Assembly: GCA_001931905.2 (NCBI GenBank)
Contig: MSJI02000675.1
Location: forward strand, 1 to 41,807
Length of the DNA stretch: 41,807 nucleotides
Direction: 5' to 3'
Origin: Cladosporium sp. IMV 00045
Lineage: Eukaryota; Ascomycota; Dothideomycetes; Cladosporiales; Cladosporiaceae
In this document: one piece after another, positions 1 through 11,256 of the stretch
Layout: each line of letters begins with the position of its first letter
How positions within the stretch are numbered: the first letter of the stretch is position 1
Program-made: the position numbers and the translations under genes
Notes under the pieces: model-generated
What the model was told of the DNA's origin: nothing
The model's database searches: none
The model's input: only the letters and a program-made list of their open reading frames with translations

Positions 1-1699
1 GTGGGAGTCGACAAACTTGCTATAACAAAGATGATGGTTAGAAAGGGCACTGGCGCGCAAGTAGGGGGATGAATCTCGTTCGTACTCGTAGTTGCACTTC
101 AGCTTGGTGGCTTTGTGTGGGCAGTTCTCCTTAGCCCGGAATGGACAGCGGAATAATCCATCTGCATCAGGTCCTTGGGAGTACAACGGGTGGCTCCTGT
201 GGCGGCCTTCGTCGACCTCACTTGGCAGAACACTTGCGGACTTGGGAGAAACCTTGATGGCCTTCACATCCAGCTCCGTCTTGGCATGACTAGGGCGGAC
301 AGTCTCTTGCGAGGAGTCGTTGCGAGTCAAGGCGTGGGATGAGGGGTGGCTACAAGCAGTCAGTATAGGGAGCAGTGACAAGGATCCAATGTTTTTCTGA
401 CCTCGATGGGACGGTGGGGGCAGACTGCTCCTCCTGATCATATTGAATAAAGGCAGTAAACTCCTCCGCGGCAGGGTCCGTAATGGCCGAAACGGAGTCC
501 TGGGCATAGGTCCTGATTCCTTGGGCAGATGGGTTCACAGTCTGGAAAGGGTCCATGGCATCAGGCATGGAGGAAGTCTTAGCAACATCAGATGTGGCAG
601 GCCTGTGGAAATGGTATTGTCCGGCTTCGATCCTTGGGCTTCCGTGCATGGCAAAAGCTACATTACTTACGCTTTGCGACGACCTGCGAGAGCTAGCACG
701 ACCTTGAATATAAGATCGGCTAGTCCTCTGCGAGGAGGACTGGGCAAAAGCCGGTGCAGTAGAAGCAATAGATCCTTCAGTCCTGGGCAGCAAAGTCCTG
801 GGCGCAGCAACAGGTGGTGACCTCATGGCATGGCGCGCTGTCTGGCCGCTCTGCGGGTAGAAGAGCGGCTGGGTCGAGCATCCACCGAGGTTCATGGGCC
901 ATTGGGCAAAGGCATCATCCATCTGGGTTCCAAGAGGCATGTCATCCATCGAGGGAACAAAGGCATTTCCGAGCAGCGGGCGCTGCAAAGCTTGTGTCTC
1001 CTGGGCCATCATGGATCCGGCATTGTCCCAGTTAGGCTCATATGATGTGAAAGATAGATCCAAACCTGGAGGCAGTTCCGGCTCAGAAAATGAGTTTAGG
1101 GTACGTGTGCTTTGGCTCTCTTGGCTCAAAACAGGGGACAACCCCATGTCTACAGATCCGTGGGTTGTGTTGGTCCAGTGGAAGGCATCCACAGTTGAGA
1201 AATCCTGGGCTGACGAGAACAAGGTCTGGGCATCCCATTCACTGCTAGAAGTCTGCACGTATGTGCTGTGGTCCTGTGCAGCTCCTGTGTACCATTGATC
1301 CTCTGGCATCGAGGTCTGGCTCCATTGGGCAGTCATGTCCGGCTCAGAATCAGTGTCCGGGGGAGTGGGCGGAAGATTAGGTCCACCAGGGAGAGATTGG
1401 CACCAGTTATCCACACTGCCTGGCTCAGAGAAAAGAAATCCTGGACAATTCAGATGGGAAAGCTCCTCGCTGATGAAACTACTTGTCAGTTTGACTTCAC
1501 GGCATGACTTTAACTCCCAAACCCCAAAAGGAAACAAAAGGAAAGAGACAAATGAAAATCCAAGCCGCGGGCGGACCGTAGTGAGCGAGTGTCGTGATCC
1601 GAAAGGGCATGCAGTGGTGGGAGTCGTCCGAAGTGTGGCCGTGTCCTGAGTAAGTGCAACCTGGCTGTGATTTGGAAGGACCAAAAAGAACAAAAGCAC
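1..1699 (-). CDS. C2H2 zinc-finger transcription factor, partial at the window edge
   Basis: Three coding blocks join on the minus strand: about 402-1699, then 86-349, then 1-19, which runs off the window. Intron 350-401 (52 nt) has donor GTCAGA, a CTGAC branch site and acceptor TTGTAG. Intron 20-85 (66 nt) has donor GTACGA, branch CTAAC and acceptor TTATAG. Across the junctions the frame reads HPLYSQGPDADGLFRCPF, then a Cys/His-rich stretch ending KLKCNYDKFVDSH, which resembles a fungal C2H2 zinc-finger entry segment; the rest of the fingers lie outside. The first ~400 residues are Ser/Pro/Gln-rich, include PPTPPDTDSEPD, and look disordered, as in activation regions. A nuclear regulator is inferred. 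The start is not settled: the open frame reaches 1699, but its first ~70 residues look like leader sequence. The Met codon at 1339-1337, or an upstream exon joined near 1426 (polypyrimidine then GAGCCAG), are alternatives. I cannot name the orthologue. Confidence 0.7.
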
Positions 1700-4337
1700 G
1701 TCCTTGGATTAGTAGATTCCAGCAGGAATAAAACCAGCAGGCAGAGAGCATGCAAGACTCGACGCTGACTTCTCTTGCCAGCGAATGTGTGCAAGCCGTC
1801 AAGGCGATCAAAAGTCTCGCAGCGTTAAAGCTACAGTTGCAATGCAACTACTACAATTGATCCGGCTGATGAAGAGTCCGTGGCCCATGGCAGGCTTCCG
1901 AAGGTTGTTCCAATGGCATTTCCAGAAGGTTGACGGTGCAGAGACGGAGCCTCTGCCCGCACATTGTCGATGGGACGGGCGTCCCAGAAGTCATCTCAGC
2001 ATTGGCGTGTCGAATCCAGCCCAAGGAGGCACCCATGGATCGGTCGATCCTTTGAATTGCGCGGGTTCCAGCAGAAGAGAGTTGGCCATACGCCAAAATA
2101 GTCTTGATCCAGCAAAACCAGTGGATAACAAAACGAAAAGAACGTTAAGAAAATAAACGGTCTTCCAAACGCCGTAAAATTCAAAATCAAAACGCAACAA
2201 AAGGTAAGTACCTGAAGGCCAAGTTCTGCTCGCGGTTGCGAGTGGTCATCCTGGAAATTTAAATTGGGTCGAGTCCAAAACGTCCAGAGGGAACTGGGGT
2301 GAAAGGGATGTCCTGGCAGTGAAGGCAGAAACAGCAGGGAAGTCGGTAGCAGGCTGCCACCGAGGAAAGAAAAGTGTATATAGTTAATTGTGTTCAAAGT
2401 AAGAGCTGCTAACGATTGCACGTTGTCGGGATCTGTGTAGCCACGCCGGGACAGGGTCACAGAGGGACGAGAGCAAAGCAAAAGCGAGCAGTTGTTGGGC
2501 AGCAAGAGGACAAAACGGATGCAGAAGGAGAACGAGCGCTGGGGGCGGGCGATGCAGTTGATATGGAAGAGGAGCACGCACGAGGCCAGCGAGGCAGTGT
2601 GGGTGGGGCGCGTACAGGACAGCGTGCAGGAGGTGAGCAGGGCGGCATCACCGGCTCAGACCGCTTTGAGTTTCGCGCCGTGACGAGCCCGGACGAGGTG
2701 CTGATTGACAGGGGCGTCGCTGATCGCGGATTTGCCAGAGCAGGGAGAGGGCATGGTGTGCGGTCAGGATCAGGATGCGCTAGAGATGTGACGGGCGCGC
2801 GCTACGGCAGCTTGGCGGAGCTGCCACGTCAGAGCAGCGAGAGCAAGACCGCAAGCAGTCAGAGTGTCAGACGCTCTGCTCGCCTATCGCGCGAGCACCT
2901 GGCACAGGCTGGCAGAGCTGGTGTGTGTCGGTGAGCCGTGGTGCGAAGCCATGGCACCAGAGCGAACTTGTTGGCAGCTGAAGAAAAAGACGCGTGATGA
3001 TGTGAACGAGCATAACCACCCGCCCGTCAAACCTGCAAAGAAGCGAAGTGAAGCCTGCTGCGAAACCAAACAACTGCGGGAAGGTGCCCTCAGATCACGT
3101 GCTGTTGCTTTAAGTGATGCGGCTCGTGGCAGCTCTGGTAACGTCTGACGTCTTTTGCACCACTGCAAAATCCAACCTCACGCTGCTTGAGCTCGAGCTG
3201 GAGCTGGCCCTCCCAGCTCGGTCGGCTACCTATACTTGTGTACAGTACAGTACAATCCCACCGTATCACGACCTGACGATCTCCCAGCAAACCAGTAGCT
3301 CCCGCGTTGCTTGAAACGTAGATCCAGGGCGTTCGTCTTTAAGCTGATCTGACAATCTTCTCCCCAGGATCTCCATACCATGCATCCGAGATTTGCAGTG
3401 TGCATATAAAATTCGTTCAATGCTGCTCCTCTTTTCCTGTCCCGACAAACAGGGTCAGCATGGTGTAACGACCCCATCCAGACAATTTCCTTCTAGAGCT
3501 CTCACCTGACGTCTGCGGCACTGCCATCACTGACACCTCAGGTAAAGCTGCCTGACTCGACCGGTCAATCCTTCGGTCTGCGGGGCCGACACCGAGGACG
3601 CCTTGCACTCTGCCGAACACCGTTCCAGAAGGCAAACATCACCAAGACGGATCGACCGAATGCAACTCTATCAAGGCGAGTTGCATCCTCTTCCATGCGA
3701 AATGCTACGCAAACCAGGACGAATCTAGCAAACATCCCATGCTGCCTCGCAAGCCTTCCCTGTCTCGCCTGTCTGGCTGTGCTACACCGTCAGCGGAAGT
3801 ATCGCGGCTCTCTTCGCATCTCGACCAGACATCGTACGAACTGCGAACGAACATCACGTTTCACATAATCGACTAGAAGATTCGCTTCGCTTTCCGGCCA
3901 AGATCGTCGGTCCTTCCGAGAAAGGATTGTCTCTGCACATAGTTGCCAATGGCCGAGAACTCCTCTCACATGTGAATGGCTTTCATAATGGTGCCAATCG
4001 CTCGGCTGAGCCTGTCGTGGCACTAGAAGTCATCTCATTGCACGAATCGGCTCTATTCGCAGGGCATGTCACTTCTCGTTCTAGACTTGGTCGCATGTAA
4101 ATTCGCGCAGCCCGAAGCTTTCTGTGCTCATAGAGATGAGATCTTCAATACCTGGAACGGGAACAGATAAGTCAAACATTCGCTTGAGCTGACTACTCAC
4201 CCCTAGCTATTACAACAGGGCGTCATGACTATGTTCTATAGGTATCTATCATGTACGGAAAAAAAAAAAAAAAAATTACCACCATCACCACCACTTCCTC
4301 TTCATTCCCACCATCCACCTACCACCATCCGACGCCC
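1700..4337. other. Intergenic: leader/promoter of the zinc-finger gene and 3' flank of the MFS gene
   Basis: There is no convincing gene in these 2.6 kb. The longest frames (for example 172 codons at 2416-2934 on the plus strand) are Arg/Gly/Ala-rich, overlap open frames on the other strand and match nothing I recognise. The zinc-finger gene reads leftward, so its promoter and probably a long 5' leader lie at the left end. The right end holds the 3' flank of the transporter, including a run of 17 A at 4259-4275, which on the transporter's strand is a T-run about 65 nt past its stop codon. Confidence 0.6.
4259..4275. repeat. Homopolymer A run, 17 nt
   Basis: Seventeen consecutive A on the plus strand, read as T on the strand of the MFS gene and lying just past its stop. 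It may serve as a 3'-end element or be simple slippage; nothing in the sequence decides. Confidence 0.9.
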
Positions 4338-6059
4338 TCACTGCGGCCCCTTCTCGTTCCTCTCCTCATCCCCCGCATAAGCATACTTACTCCTCCTCCT
4401 AATCGCCTCGCCCTTGAAATAAAACACAAACGGAATCGCACAACACGCCAGCGCCAAAAACGCCAGCAGCGAGCTCGCCCACTGATAGCCCAAGCGATGG
4501 TACATCTGCGTGGTGAACAGCACCACACACGCGCCCCAGAAGGAGCGAATGCACGTCTTGGCCGCGAGCGCCGACGCCGCCAGGTGCTGGTAGCTGTCGA
4601 CGAGGTAGTTATTCGCGCTGTTGTAGAGGAAGATGAAACCGAAACCGACCGGCGCGCCGCCGAGCGCGGGCCCCGCCCACGACAGCTCCGGGTACGACGT
4701 CCAGGCGAAGATGAACAGGCCGATCGGGATGAACCAGCAGCTGAGCATCATGGGGATGAGGCGGGTTTCGGCCGGTGGTTTGCCGCCGTGCTTGGTGACG
4801 AGGGTGAGGTAGTGTTTGTTGACGAGGGGGGCGCAGAAAGCGGACAGCAGCACGCCGACGGCGACGGGGATGAACATTAGCCCTGTGGTGCTGGCGCTGT
4901 AACCCTTGCCTTCTTGGTAGACGATCGGGTAGGCGACGAAGAACATGTACAGCAGGCCGTACAGCACGCTCATGTACAGGGAGATGAAGAGGACGATGGG
5001 CTCGAGGAAGAGGAGCTGGAAGGGGCGGACGAGGAAGACGCGCAGACGTTCGCCTAGTGGCCGCATGTCGAGGTCTTGCTCGGTGACGAACTTGTCGTCG
5101 TTGGACTCTGCGCGCATTTTCTTGGCGCGCTTGGCGAGGATGGTGGGCGCGTAGGTCTCGGGGACCGTGAAAGTCATGAGGATCCAGATCACGCCGGACA
5201 GGATCAGTTGGATCCAGTACAGCCAGCGCCAGCCTAGGTTGTCTGAGATGAAGCCTCCGACCAGGGGGCCGATGGCGGGTCCGATGAAAGGCGCGGCTGA
5301 GAAGGCCGCCATAGGGACTCCTCTTTCTTCGTTCCTCCACATGTCTGCTAAGGTGCCTCCGACGAGCGTCATGGGGGCGGAGAAGGCAATGCCGTCAATG
5401 AGACGGCATACGACGAGCGTGGCCGCGTTCTGAGCGACGGCACAGGGGATGATGAAGATGACAGCGACGAGAAGGGTGGTCGCGTAGATGATCCTGCGTC
5501 CCAAGATCTCACTCATGGGAGCGAAAGCCATAGGGCCAACACCGAATCCGATGACGAACATGGTGATGGCCAGGAGGGAGATCTCTTCACTAACCCCAAA
5601 CTCCTCGGCCGGCCCTTCGATGTTTGCCGTGATGACTGCCGAGTTGAAAGCGACGGTAAAGCATGTGATGGCAACCATCATCGTGCACCACCATTTGAAA
5701 GCCTTGCTCCAATTCTTTGGATTCTCCGGATCGCCCACGGTGAAGGTGACGAGCTCGTAGCGTTCTGTTCGGCCGGTCTTGTTCGATTGCACTTCGCGCA
5801 GCATGTTGCCTGAGGGCGTTTCGGTTGTGTATGCTTGCATGTTCGCTTCGGATGTCAAGGTGCGGTAAGGGAGGTTGAGCTCGTCGAGAGCGTCGGCTTC
5901 GATGCCATCTTGTTGTCTGTTCCGTTGTGTACTGCTTCTTTGTGCTTGCTTTTCGATCGATATGGAGGAGATTGAGCTGCTTCGATCGGATGTTTGGTTC
6001 GCATTGTCGGTTGGTTGGTTTGCAGAACCCGTAGGTATGACCACATTCTCTGTAGCCAT
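4338..6059 (-). CDS. MFS transporter, DHA1 drug/polyamine exporter type
   Basis: A single uninterrupted 573-codon frame. The first ~110 residues are polar and cytosolic, ending with [14 protein letters not shown], the block that precedes the first membrane segment in fungal DHA1 transporters of the Tpo1/Flu1 group. About 12 hydrophobic segments follow. Recognisable blocks are the loop 2-3 motif ([15 protein letters not shown]), [21 protein letters not shown], the antiporter signature region [11 protein letters not shown] in segment 5, and [11 protein letters not shown] charged central loop ([14 protein letters not shown]) separates the two six-helix halves, and the tail is short and charged. 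The family exports drugs, polyamines or small metabolites by proton antiport, usually at the plasma membrane; the substrate cannot be read from sequence. No biosynthetic genes adjoin it, so a secondary-metabolite role is not indicated. The Met at 6059 is the first in frame and gives a family-typical length. Confidence 0.92.
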   Translation of the reverse strand: MATENVVIPTGSANQPTDNANQTSDRSSSISSISIEKQAQRSSTQRNRQQDGIEADALDELNLPYRTLTSEANMQAYTTETPSGNMLREVQSNKTGRTERYELVTFTVGDPENPKNWSKAFKWWCTMMVAITCFTVAFNSAVITANIEGPAEEFGVSEEISLLAITMFVIGFGVGPMAFAPMSEILGRRIIYATTLLVAVIFIIPCAVAQNAATLVVCRLIDGIAFSAPMTLVGGTLADMWRNEERGVPMAAFSAAPFIGPAIGPLVGGFISDNLGWRWLYWIQLILSGVIWILMTFTVPETYAPTILAKRAKKMRAESNDDKFVTEQDLDMRPLGERLRVFLVRPFQLLFLEPIVLFISLYMSVLYGLLYMFFVAYPIVYQEGKGYSASTTGLMFIPVAVGVLLSAFCAPLVNKHYLTLVTKHGGKPPAETRLIPMMLSCWFIPIGLFIFAWTSYPELSWAGPALGGAPVGFGFIFLYNSANNYLVDSYQHLAASALAAKTCIRSFWGACVVLFTTQMYHRLGYQWASSLLAFLALACCAIPFVFYFKGEAIRRRSKYAYAGDEERNEKGPQ

Positions 6060-9000
6060 CTCGAATAGACAAGATCGTTCGTCGACTTTCGAACAACAAT
6101 GATGTAGTATCTTCGCTCAAGGGACAAGGAAAAAATTACGACGAAATAACACCTACCTCTCCTCAGCCTTATATAGGCGATTCAAGATCCCCAGCAACAG
6201 ATCGAACAGGCATGCAAAACCACTTCATCAAAGCAGACAGCCGTGATGCCTCCGCCCTGGCTCCGTGGCCTTGTATGTATGTCCTCCGTACCGTCGGTCC
6301 GCCCATATCTACGTTCACATGCACAGGGAAAGCCGAGAGAGCACCGAACGAGTCTCGCAAGGCTGAAGGGTTCGAGGCATTATCTGCTCCGTGCGGGCTG
6401 AGTTTGCTCGCCACATGAGGTGATGATCTGATAAGATCCCAATTTTGGTGGTGTTGGGCGAGATGGAGCCGACCTCGCTTTGACGTTTTGGGGAAGACAG
6501 GGAGGATGTAATTCCGTCTTTGGTCTGACATGGATCTCTTGCAGCTTGGTATCATTGGACGCGATATAGGTCTCGAGGTATGATTCCGCGCACACCATAA
6601 ACCCTTTGAAGATCGAAGCGAGAATCTTGCGGCGCAGTAATCCCACTTCGTCTCAGCGTTGGCGTGCAATTTTGTGAGTTGTGCAAATTTAGAAGACGGT
6701 CGTGTCGTCTTGAAGCGCAAATTGGCATTTACCGTATCGGTATGCTCAAGCAGCTGCGAAGTAACAACAAGTCACATCCGGGGTGTCAGCGTTGTGGAAA
6801 GGCAGAACCTTATGGTGGCCGCTCTGGTCACGAGACATCACATCAAGCCTGAACACAGCATTGACGCAAAGAGCAAACGCGGCAGGATGAGATAACCCCG
6901 TGTCTGCAAACCACAAGCTCTCCTCGCCAGACTAGCGCGCCTGATATCCCTGTGATGAAGACGATATCCGTCGCGACGATAAGACCCAGTAGATGCTGCC
7001 ACGAATCCATCGTCGAAATGAAATCGAATCTAAGCACAGCAAGCGCGGGGAGAGGGACGTGGGATTGATTAGTTAATTTGTATATTCGAAACGGAGACGC
7101 ATGACCGTCGCAAGATAAACGGCGTGCAGAATCCTGTCTCGGTTTAAGTGGTGTTTGACATAGCTGAGCTAAGGCGTCAATCACCGGGGGCAACGGTTTT
7201 TTGCTGTCGTTGAGACATTTTGAGGGTGATTTGCTGTTGTGTCTCTCGAATTGCAAACGAGGCGTTGAGGAGTGAGAGGAACGTTCCGATGCAGGGCCCT
7301 TTCTGGTAGAAGTCTAGGATGGGATGATTAGATCATGCCATACATGTGTAGTAATCATCAGCCTGCTTATGCATGGATGTTGAACTGTGAATATTACATC
7401 TCGCCAGACGTTTCGCATGTCCAACCCGCTTCGGTCGAGTCAGGCATTTCAGTCATTCAACATGCTGCCATAGCTTGAGGCGCAATGCACCTCATGTAGT
7501 GAGACTTGTTATCAAGTGAGATTTCGTCTCATTCAGGCTACCAGGACTGTGAGTATTGTTGGCAATCGTTGGCACCAATTGCCCTTTCTTGAGACTGAGG
7601 CGTACTGATGAATCAAGACAAGAGAGGCGTCCAGTCGTTAGTGTTCCTACCTCCGAGAAGGTACTCATTTCGAATATTACTAGGGTTCACAGCTTTCAGA
7701 GAGTTGTCTAATCGTGCAACATCGCAAGCCAAAGGTGTCGGTCGGTGAAGATGCGGAAACGAGGAGATCTACTGTTTGCGTAACACCACGACTTCATTGT
7801 ACGAGCAAGAGCAGGGATGTCAATGCTGCTGGGTGAAGTGTCACCACGACCATGTTCATTAGATTGCTCGGCAACAGCAGCGAGTGCACACATGTTGCAG
7901 ACACGTGCTTTGAATGATTTGCGTCACGCTGGTTGGTCAATCGACGCTCACCGCTTGAAGGAGAGATTCACAAGGATGAGACAAAGCTCGTTGAACAGCA
8001 ACGCGCACCAACGGCATTGCAGTAACACGAGCTCTGGTAAAGACGACAGACATGTCAGGTCAGAGACCGAAGACAGTCATAGGTGTTAGTTGCAAGGGCT
8101 CTGGTAATTCCCATGCTGTGATCTTCTTGGCAAGATTCAGTACTGGGGCGTAGCATGTGGTCTCCAAGCCAAGGGTCTCCTATCGCATGTAGTTGCGCAA
8201 TCATCGTATGCGATCCTGGAGTATCTATAAAACGTCGAGAGATCGAAAGGCAACCTTCGCGTGTCGTTGTCGCTTCTAGGTCCCGACGCGTCAAGGCAAA
8301 CCCCTTCCCCCAGTAACGGAGAGACGATGCAGAGGCCATAGCCGCTGCAGGGTCTCAATGCACTCTCCCTGTCCGGTAACGTTGCTGCCGGACTGCGAGA
8401 CATGTTGCGTATGGCGTGTCAGGGTAGCTGTAAGGAAATGCCCGAAGATTGCACGACCATCGTCGTCAGCTTGTTCGAAGCTCACGAGCAGACGAGCCCT
8501 CGAGCCGTTTGTTCTGCGAGCTTTGCTGCACCCCAAGGCGGGATGCGAATGGAGATGGTGGATACGATGGAATTCGCTGTGCTGATCTATCGCACACAGC
8601 GACTTTTGTTTGGCTCGCAGCCGCTCTGATGGGGCGGGGGTGGAGATCCAGGGGAGAGAAAGCTGCATGCAAGTAATTCGCTCGCAGCGGTCCAAACTTC
8701 AGGGTCTTCTGTGGGACGTCGCGCGCTTTGTTTGCAGGTTTCGTGTGATGGCACGGCCGTTGTTGTTTCTGCGTCGAGAAGACGACAACAACGTGTTCCT
8801 GAATTGGTGCATCGCAAATTCACTGGGACCGGCGTATACGCTGTAGTCTAATGTAAGACCCTGATCAGCTTTCAAAGTTGCATCGGTTCGCCTTCTCGGG
8901 CTGGTGGTTGGAGAGCGCGGCGAATTTCTGCAAACTAATCTGCGTAGTTGAACCGACGCTGGCTACCAAGTCGTTCCTCCCGCGGCTCGCTTGCTGACAA

Positions 9001-9777
9001 CATGCCTCTTCGCGGCATTTGGCATACCAATTGACCGGCGCAAACACCGACCACTATCTTGCAGGAACAACAAGGCAGTAGGATCATGCCTTGCTTGTGG
9101 CGCTGGATCGTAGAGCATGCAGATATCAGCAGCGTGGCGTCCGAGTGTGCGCAAGCAGAGGCAAACAGCTCTTGAGCTTGAGCGCGCGGATAGGCTCGGG
9201 TACCAGCCAATGCTGATCGTATCCACGGCATCGTACAGGGAAGTCCTGGAGCGTGCAGGCAAGCTAGGGCCCACACTTATGCCAACACGGGCAGCCGTTC
9301 AATATGCGGAGGATGGCAGGCACATTTCTTTCGTTATGCCGGAGCCGGTTTCATTATACGAGGCCCCCGTGCCCGCGGAAACCATACTATTTTCAGGGCG
9401 GAGATGTTGCAATCCGAGCACGTTTGAGATAGCAGCACAGCAACGCGCCTTTGTGCAGGCGTGTGTGCAGAGCAGCAGATCTGCTGTGCAACAGCATTGC
9501 ATATTTGCACGTCTGCGTCGGTTAGAGGCAGCAGCAGCGCCGAGAGTGGAGATTTGGGGATTAAAACCCGCCAGATAATTGTGGTCTAACGGGCAGAGGA
9601 GCTTTGATAGTGGCTGCTTAGCAGCTGCGCCGGTGGACCAATTAGGGACTCGTCCTCGCGCGTGCGGCGGATGCAGAGGCAAGCCTCGCAGGTGGTGGTG
9701 TATCTGGCAGATGTAGCTAGAGAAGAGCCACTATCGAGAGTAAAGTATTGAGCGTGGGATGAGATTGCAAGCAGCAG

Positions 9778-9825
9778 TAATGCGAGCAATAATGCGAGCA
9801 ATAATGCGAGCAATAATGCGAGCAA
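9778..9825. repeat. Tandem repeat, 4 perfect copies of a 12-bp unit
   Basis: The unit TAATGCGAGCAA occurs four times without mismatch at 9778, 9790, 9802 and 9814. The unit length is a multiple of three, so a minus-strand frame reads it as a repeated I-I-A-R peptide, but that frame shows no other sign of being a gene. Confidence 0.95.
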
Positions 9826-10081
9826 AGCTATTCCTACTTGGCGAGGTACCGAGTAACCAGGCGAGCCAGGAACGGTGATGCTTGCTCCCAGCATGAAAAG
9901 CAAGGCATCTAGACACTAGGAGGTATTGACATGTGCTAGAGAAGCGCGCCCAGATTCAAGCGTCACCAGGCCTTGCCGGGTTACCGTGGACGATGGATGC
10001 GAGTGAGAGTGTGTATCAAGGTCTCTCTCGGTACTGTCTGGACTATACTACAGGACTGACCATGCTGGTATCATCAACCGC

Positions 10082-10100
10082 GTGTGTGTGTGTGTGTGTG
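10082..10100. repeat. TG/CA dinucleotide microsatellite
   Basis: About nine uninterrupted GT units on the plus strand, in non-coding sequence. Confidence 0.9.
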
Positions 10101-10586
10101 CGGCTGGTTGCAGACAGCGACGATTGCCATGCCAGGACGAGGTGTTTCGGTAGGCGCAGCAGGAGAAGGAAGGAAGACGACGACAACGTGGGTTACGTCG
10201 ATGGGCACGCACGGGTGGTATATGTCGCAATTGGAAGTAATAGTAAGTAACACATACCACCAAGAGGAGACGCTACAGTGGGCTACCTCATGCTATTATT
10301 GCCAAAAGTTGTTTGCAAGGGAGAGAGGCGCACATCAGAGTATAGGCGTGAGATTGCCAATGAGATGGCGCGAGGCTGACGAGCCCTACCATCGCTCGGC
10401 CAATGCTGCTAGTCTTTAATTTGCGCATCATGCACATGGTCTTTTAGCCTTTGCGCGATTCCGCACTAGTCGACCCGGCACCGCCCTGCCCTGCCTGTGC
10501 CGCCCTGCCCGTCTGTCTCTTGTACCTGTCGTCGCTCTATTCAACACACTCGCCCGGGACGACGACGACGAGCCACTCGCCTCGTC

Positions 10587-10705
10587 GACTACCACCACCA
10601 CCACCTCCCACTCCCCCTCCACCTCCTCCGCCTTCACCCACGTCAATCACCCCTCCCGCCGACATCCTCATTCCTCCACCACCACCACCTCCTCCTCACC
10701 ATCCA
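10587..10705 (+). repeat. CCA/CCT-rich low-complexity tracts in a probable 5' leader
   Basis: Two blocks of CCA, CCT and CTC triplets lie upstream of the gene that starts at 11257. They create an artificial polyproline reading frame on the plus strand, but no domain or start context supports a protein. The C/T bias is typical of sequence near fungal transcription starts. Confidence 0.6.
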
Positions 10706-11256
10706 AGGCACATCCCACGCCGTATAGACACACTCATCTGATTGTGCTTGCGCAAGAGTTGCTGCCGTCCACTCCTTTACAACAACCGATCCAGTCCTTC
10801 CTTCGCGACCAACACCTCCACGACTACTGCCACTGCCACCGCCACCACCTGGCTTCACGCACGTTCGTCGCCTGTGCTCCACGCTCCGCGAGCGTCTCCC
10901 TGTACGTGCCTAGCACGCGCCTGCACTCGCTCTCTGCCTCAGCATTATCCACGACTCGACCGCACGCCTCACTTGCTGACTTTGAGTTGGCCTCCCAGCC
11001 TCCTTCGACCTCGATTGCACCCTTTACCACTTGCATGTTTTGAAGCGTTTCTGTTCCGCGTTTCCAGCGATCCACATCCTTTCAGCAACATCGACAACCC
11101 ATTCAAGACGTAACTCTGCACTCTGCCAAACAGCACCTGGGCAAAAAGAAGCAGCGAATCGATACCACATCTTCACACACGCGATACATGAACTCCGGAG
11201 GCTACTAGTAATTCGATATCTGCCACCCGCCCCAGGCAACACGCGGCAACGCAACC

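Larger units (their letters stand above)
6060..11256. other. 5.2-kb gene-poor intergenic region between two divergent genes
   Basis: The region separates the MFS gene from the divergent proline-rich protein gene and must hold both promoters. All open frames are below about 185 codons, overlap frames on the other strand and lack recognisable domains. The largest are 6169-6720 minus and 9117-9578 plus. A frame at 6843-7256 minus includes one hydrophobic stretch (about LLGLIVATDIVFITGISGAL) but nothing else gene-like. Visible simple sequence: a 12-bp tandem repeat at 9778-9825, a TG microsatellite at 10082-10100, and CCA/CCT-rich tracts at 10587-10705. From about 10440 to 11256 the plus strand is strongly C/T-rich, typical of fungal core promoter and 5' UTR, fitting transcription toward 11257. 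I see no transposon open frame, tRNA or rRNA. Confidence 0.6.

Noticed and set aside
2416..2934. 172-codon plus-strand frame in the leader region of the zinc-finger gene
   Set aside because: Composition is Gly/Arg/Ala-rich, overlapping frames exist on the other strand, and there are no recognisable motifs.
4251..5340. Long frames overlapping the MFS gene (209 codons plus, 243 codons minus in another frame)
   Set aside because: They are Arg/Pro-rich or Glu/Asp/Arg-rich shadows of the transporter's GC-rich coding sequence, with no domain.
6360..6390. GGGTTCGAGGC resembling a tRNA T-arm
   Set aside because: It is not followed by a complementary CC-ending stem, and no acceptor, D or anticodon arms could be folded around it.
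9117..9578. 153-codon plus-strand frame
   Set aside because: It shows no recognisable domain or signal, and comparable frames occur antisense over the same stretch. It is kept only as part of the unexplained intergenic region.
10451..10741. Polyproline open frame upstream of the proline-rich protein gene
   Set aside because: It comes from CCA/CCT microsatellite-like tracts in a C/T-rich leader. The other frames are similarly open, and no domain or start context supports it.
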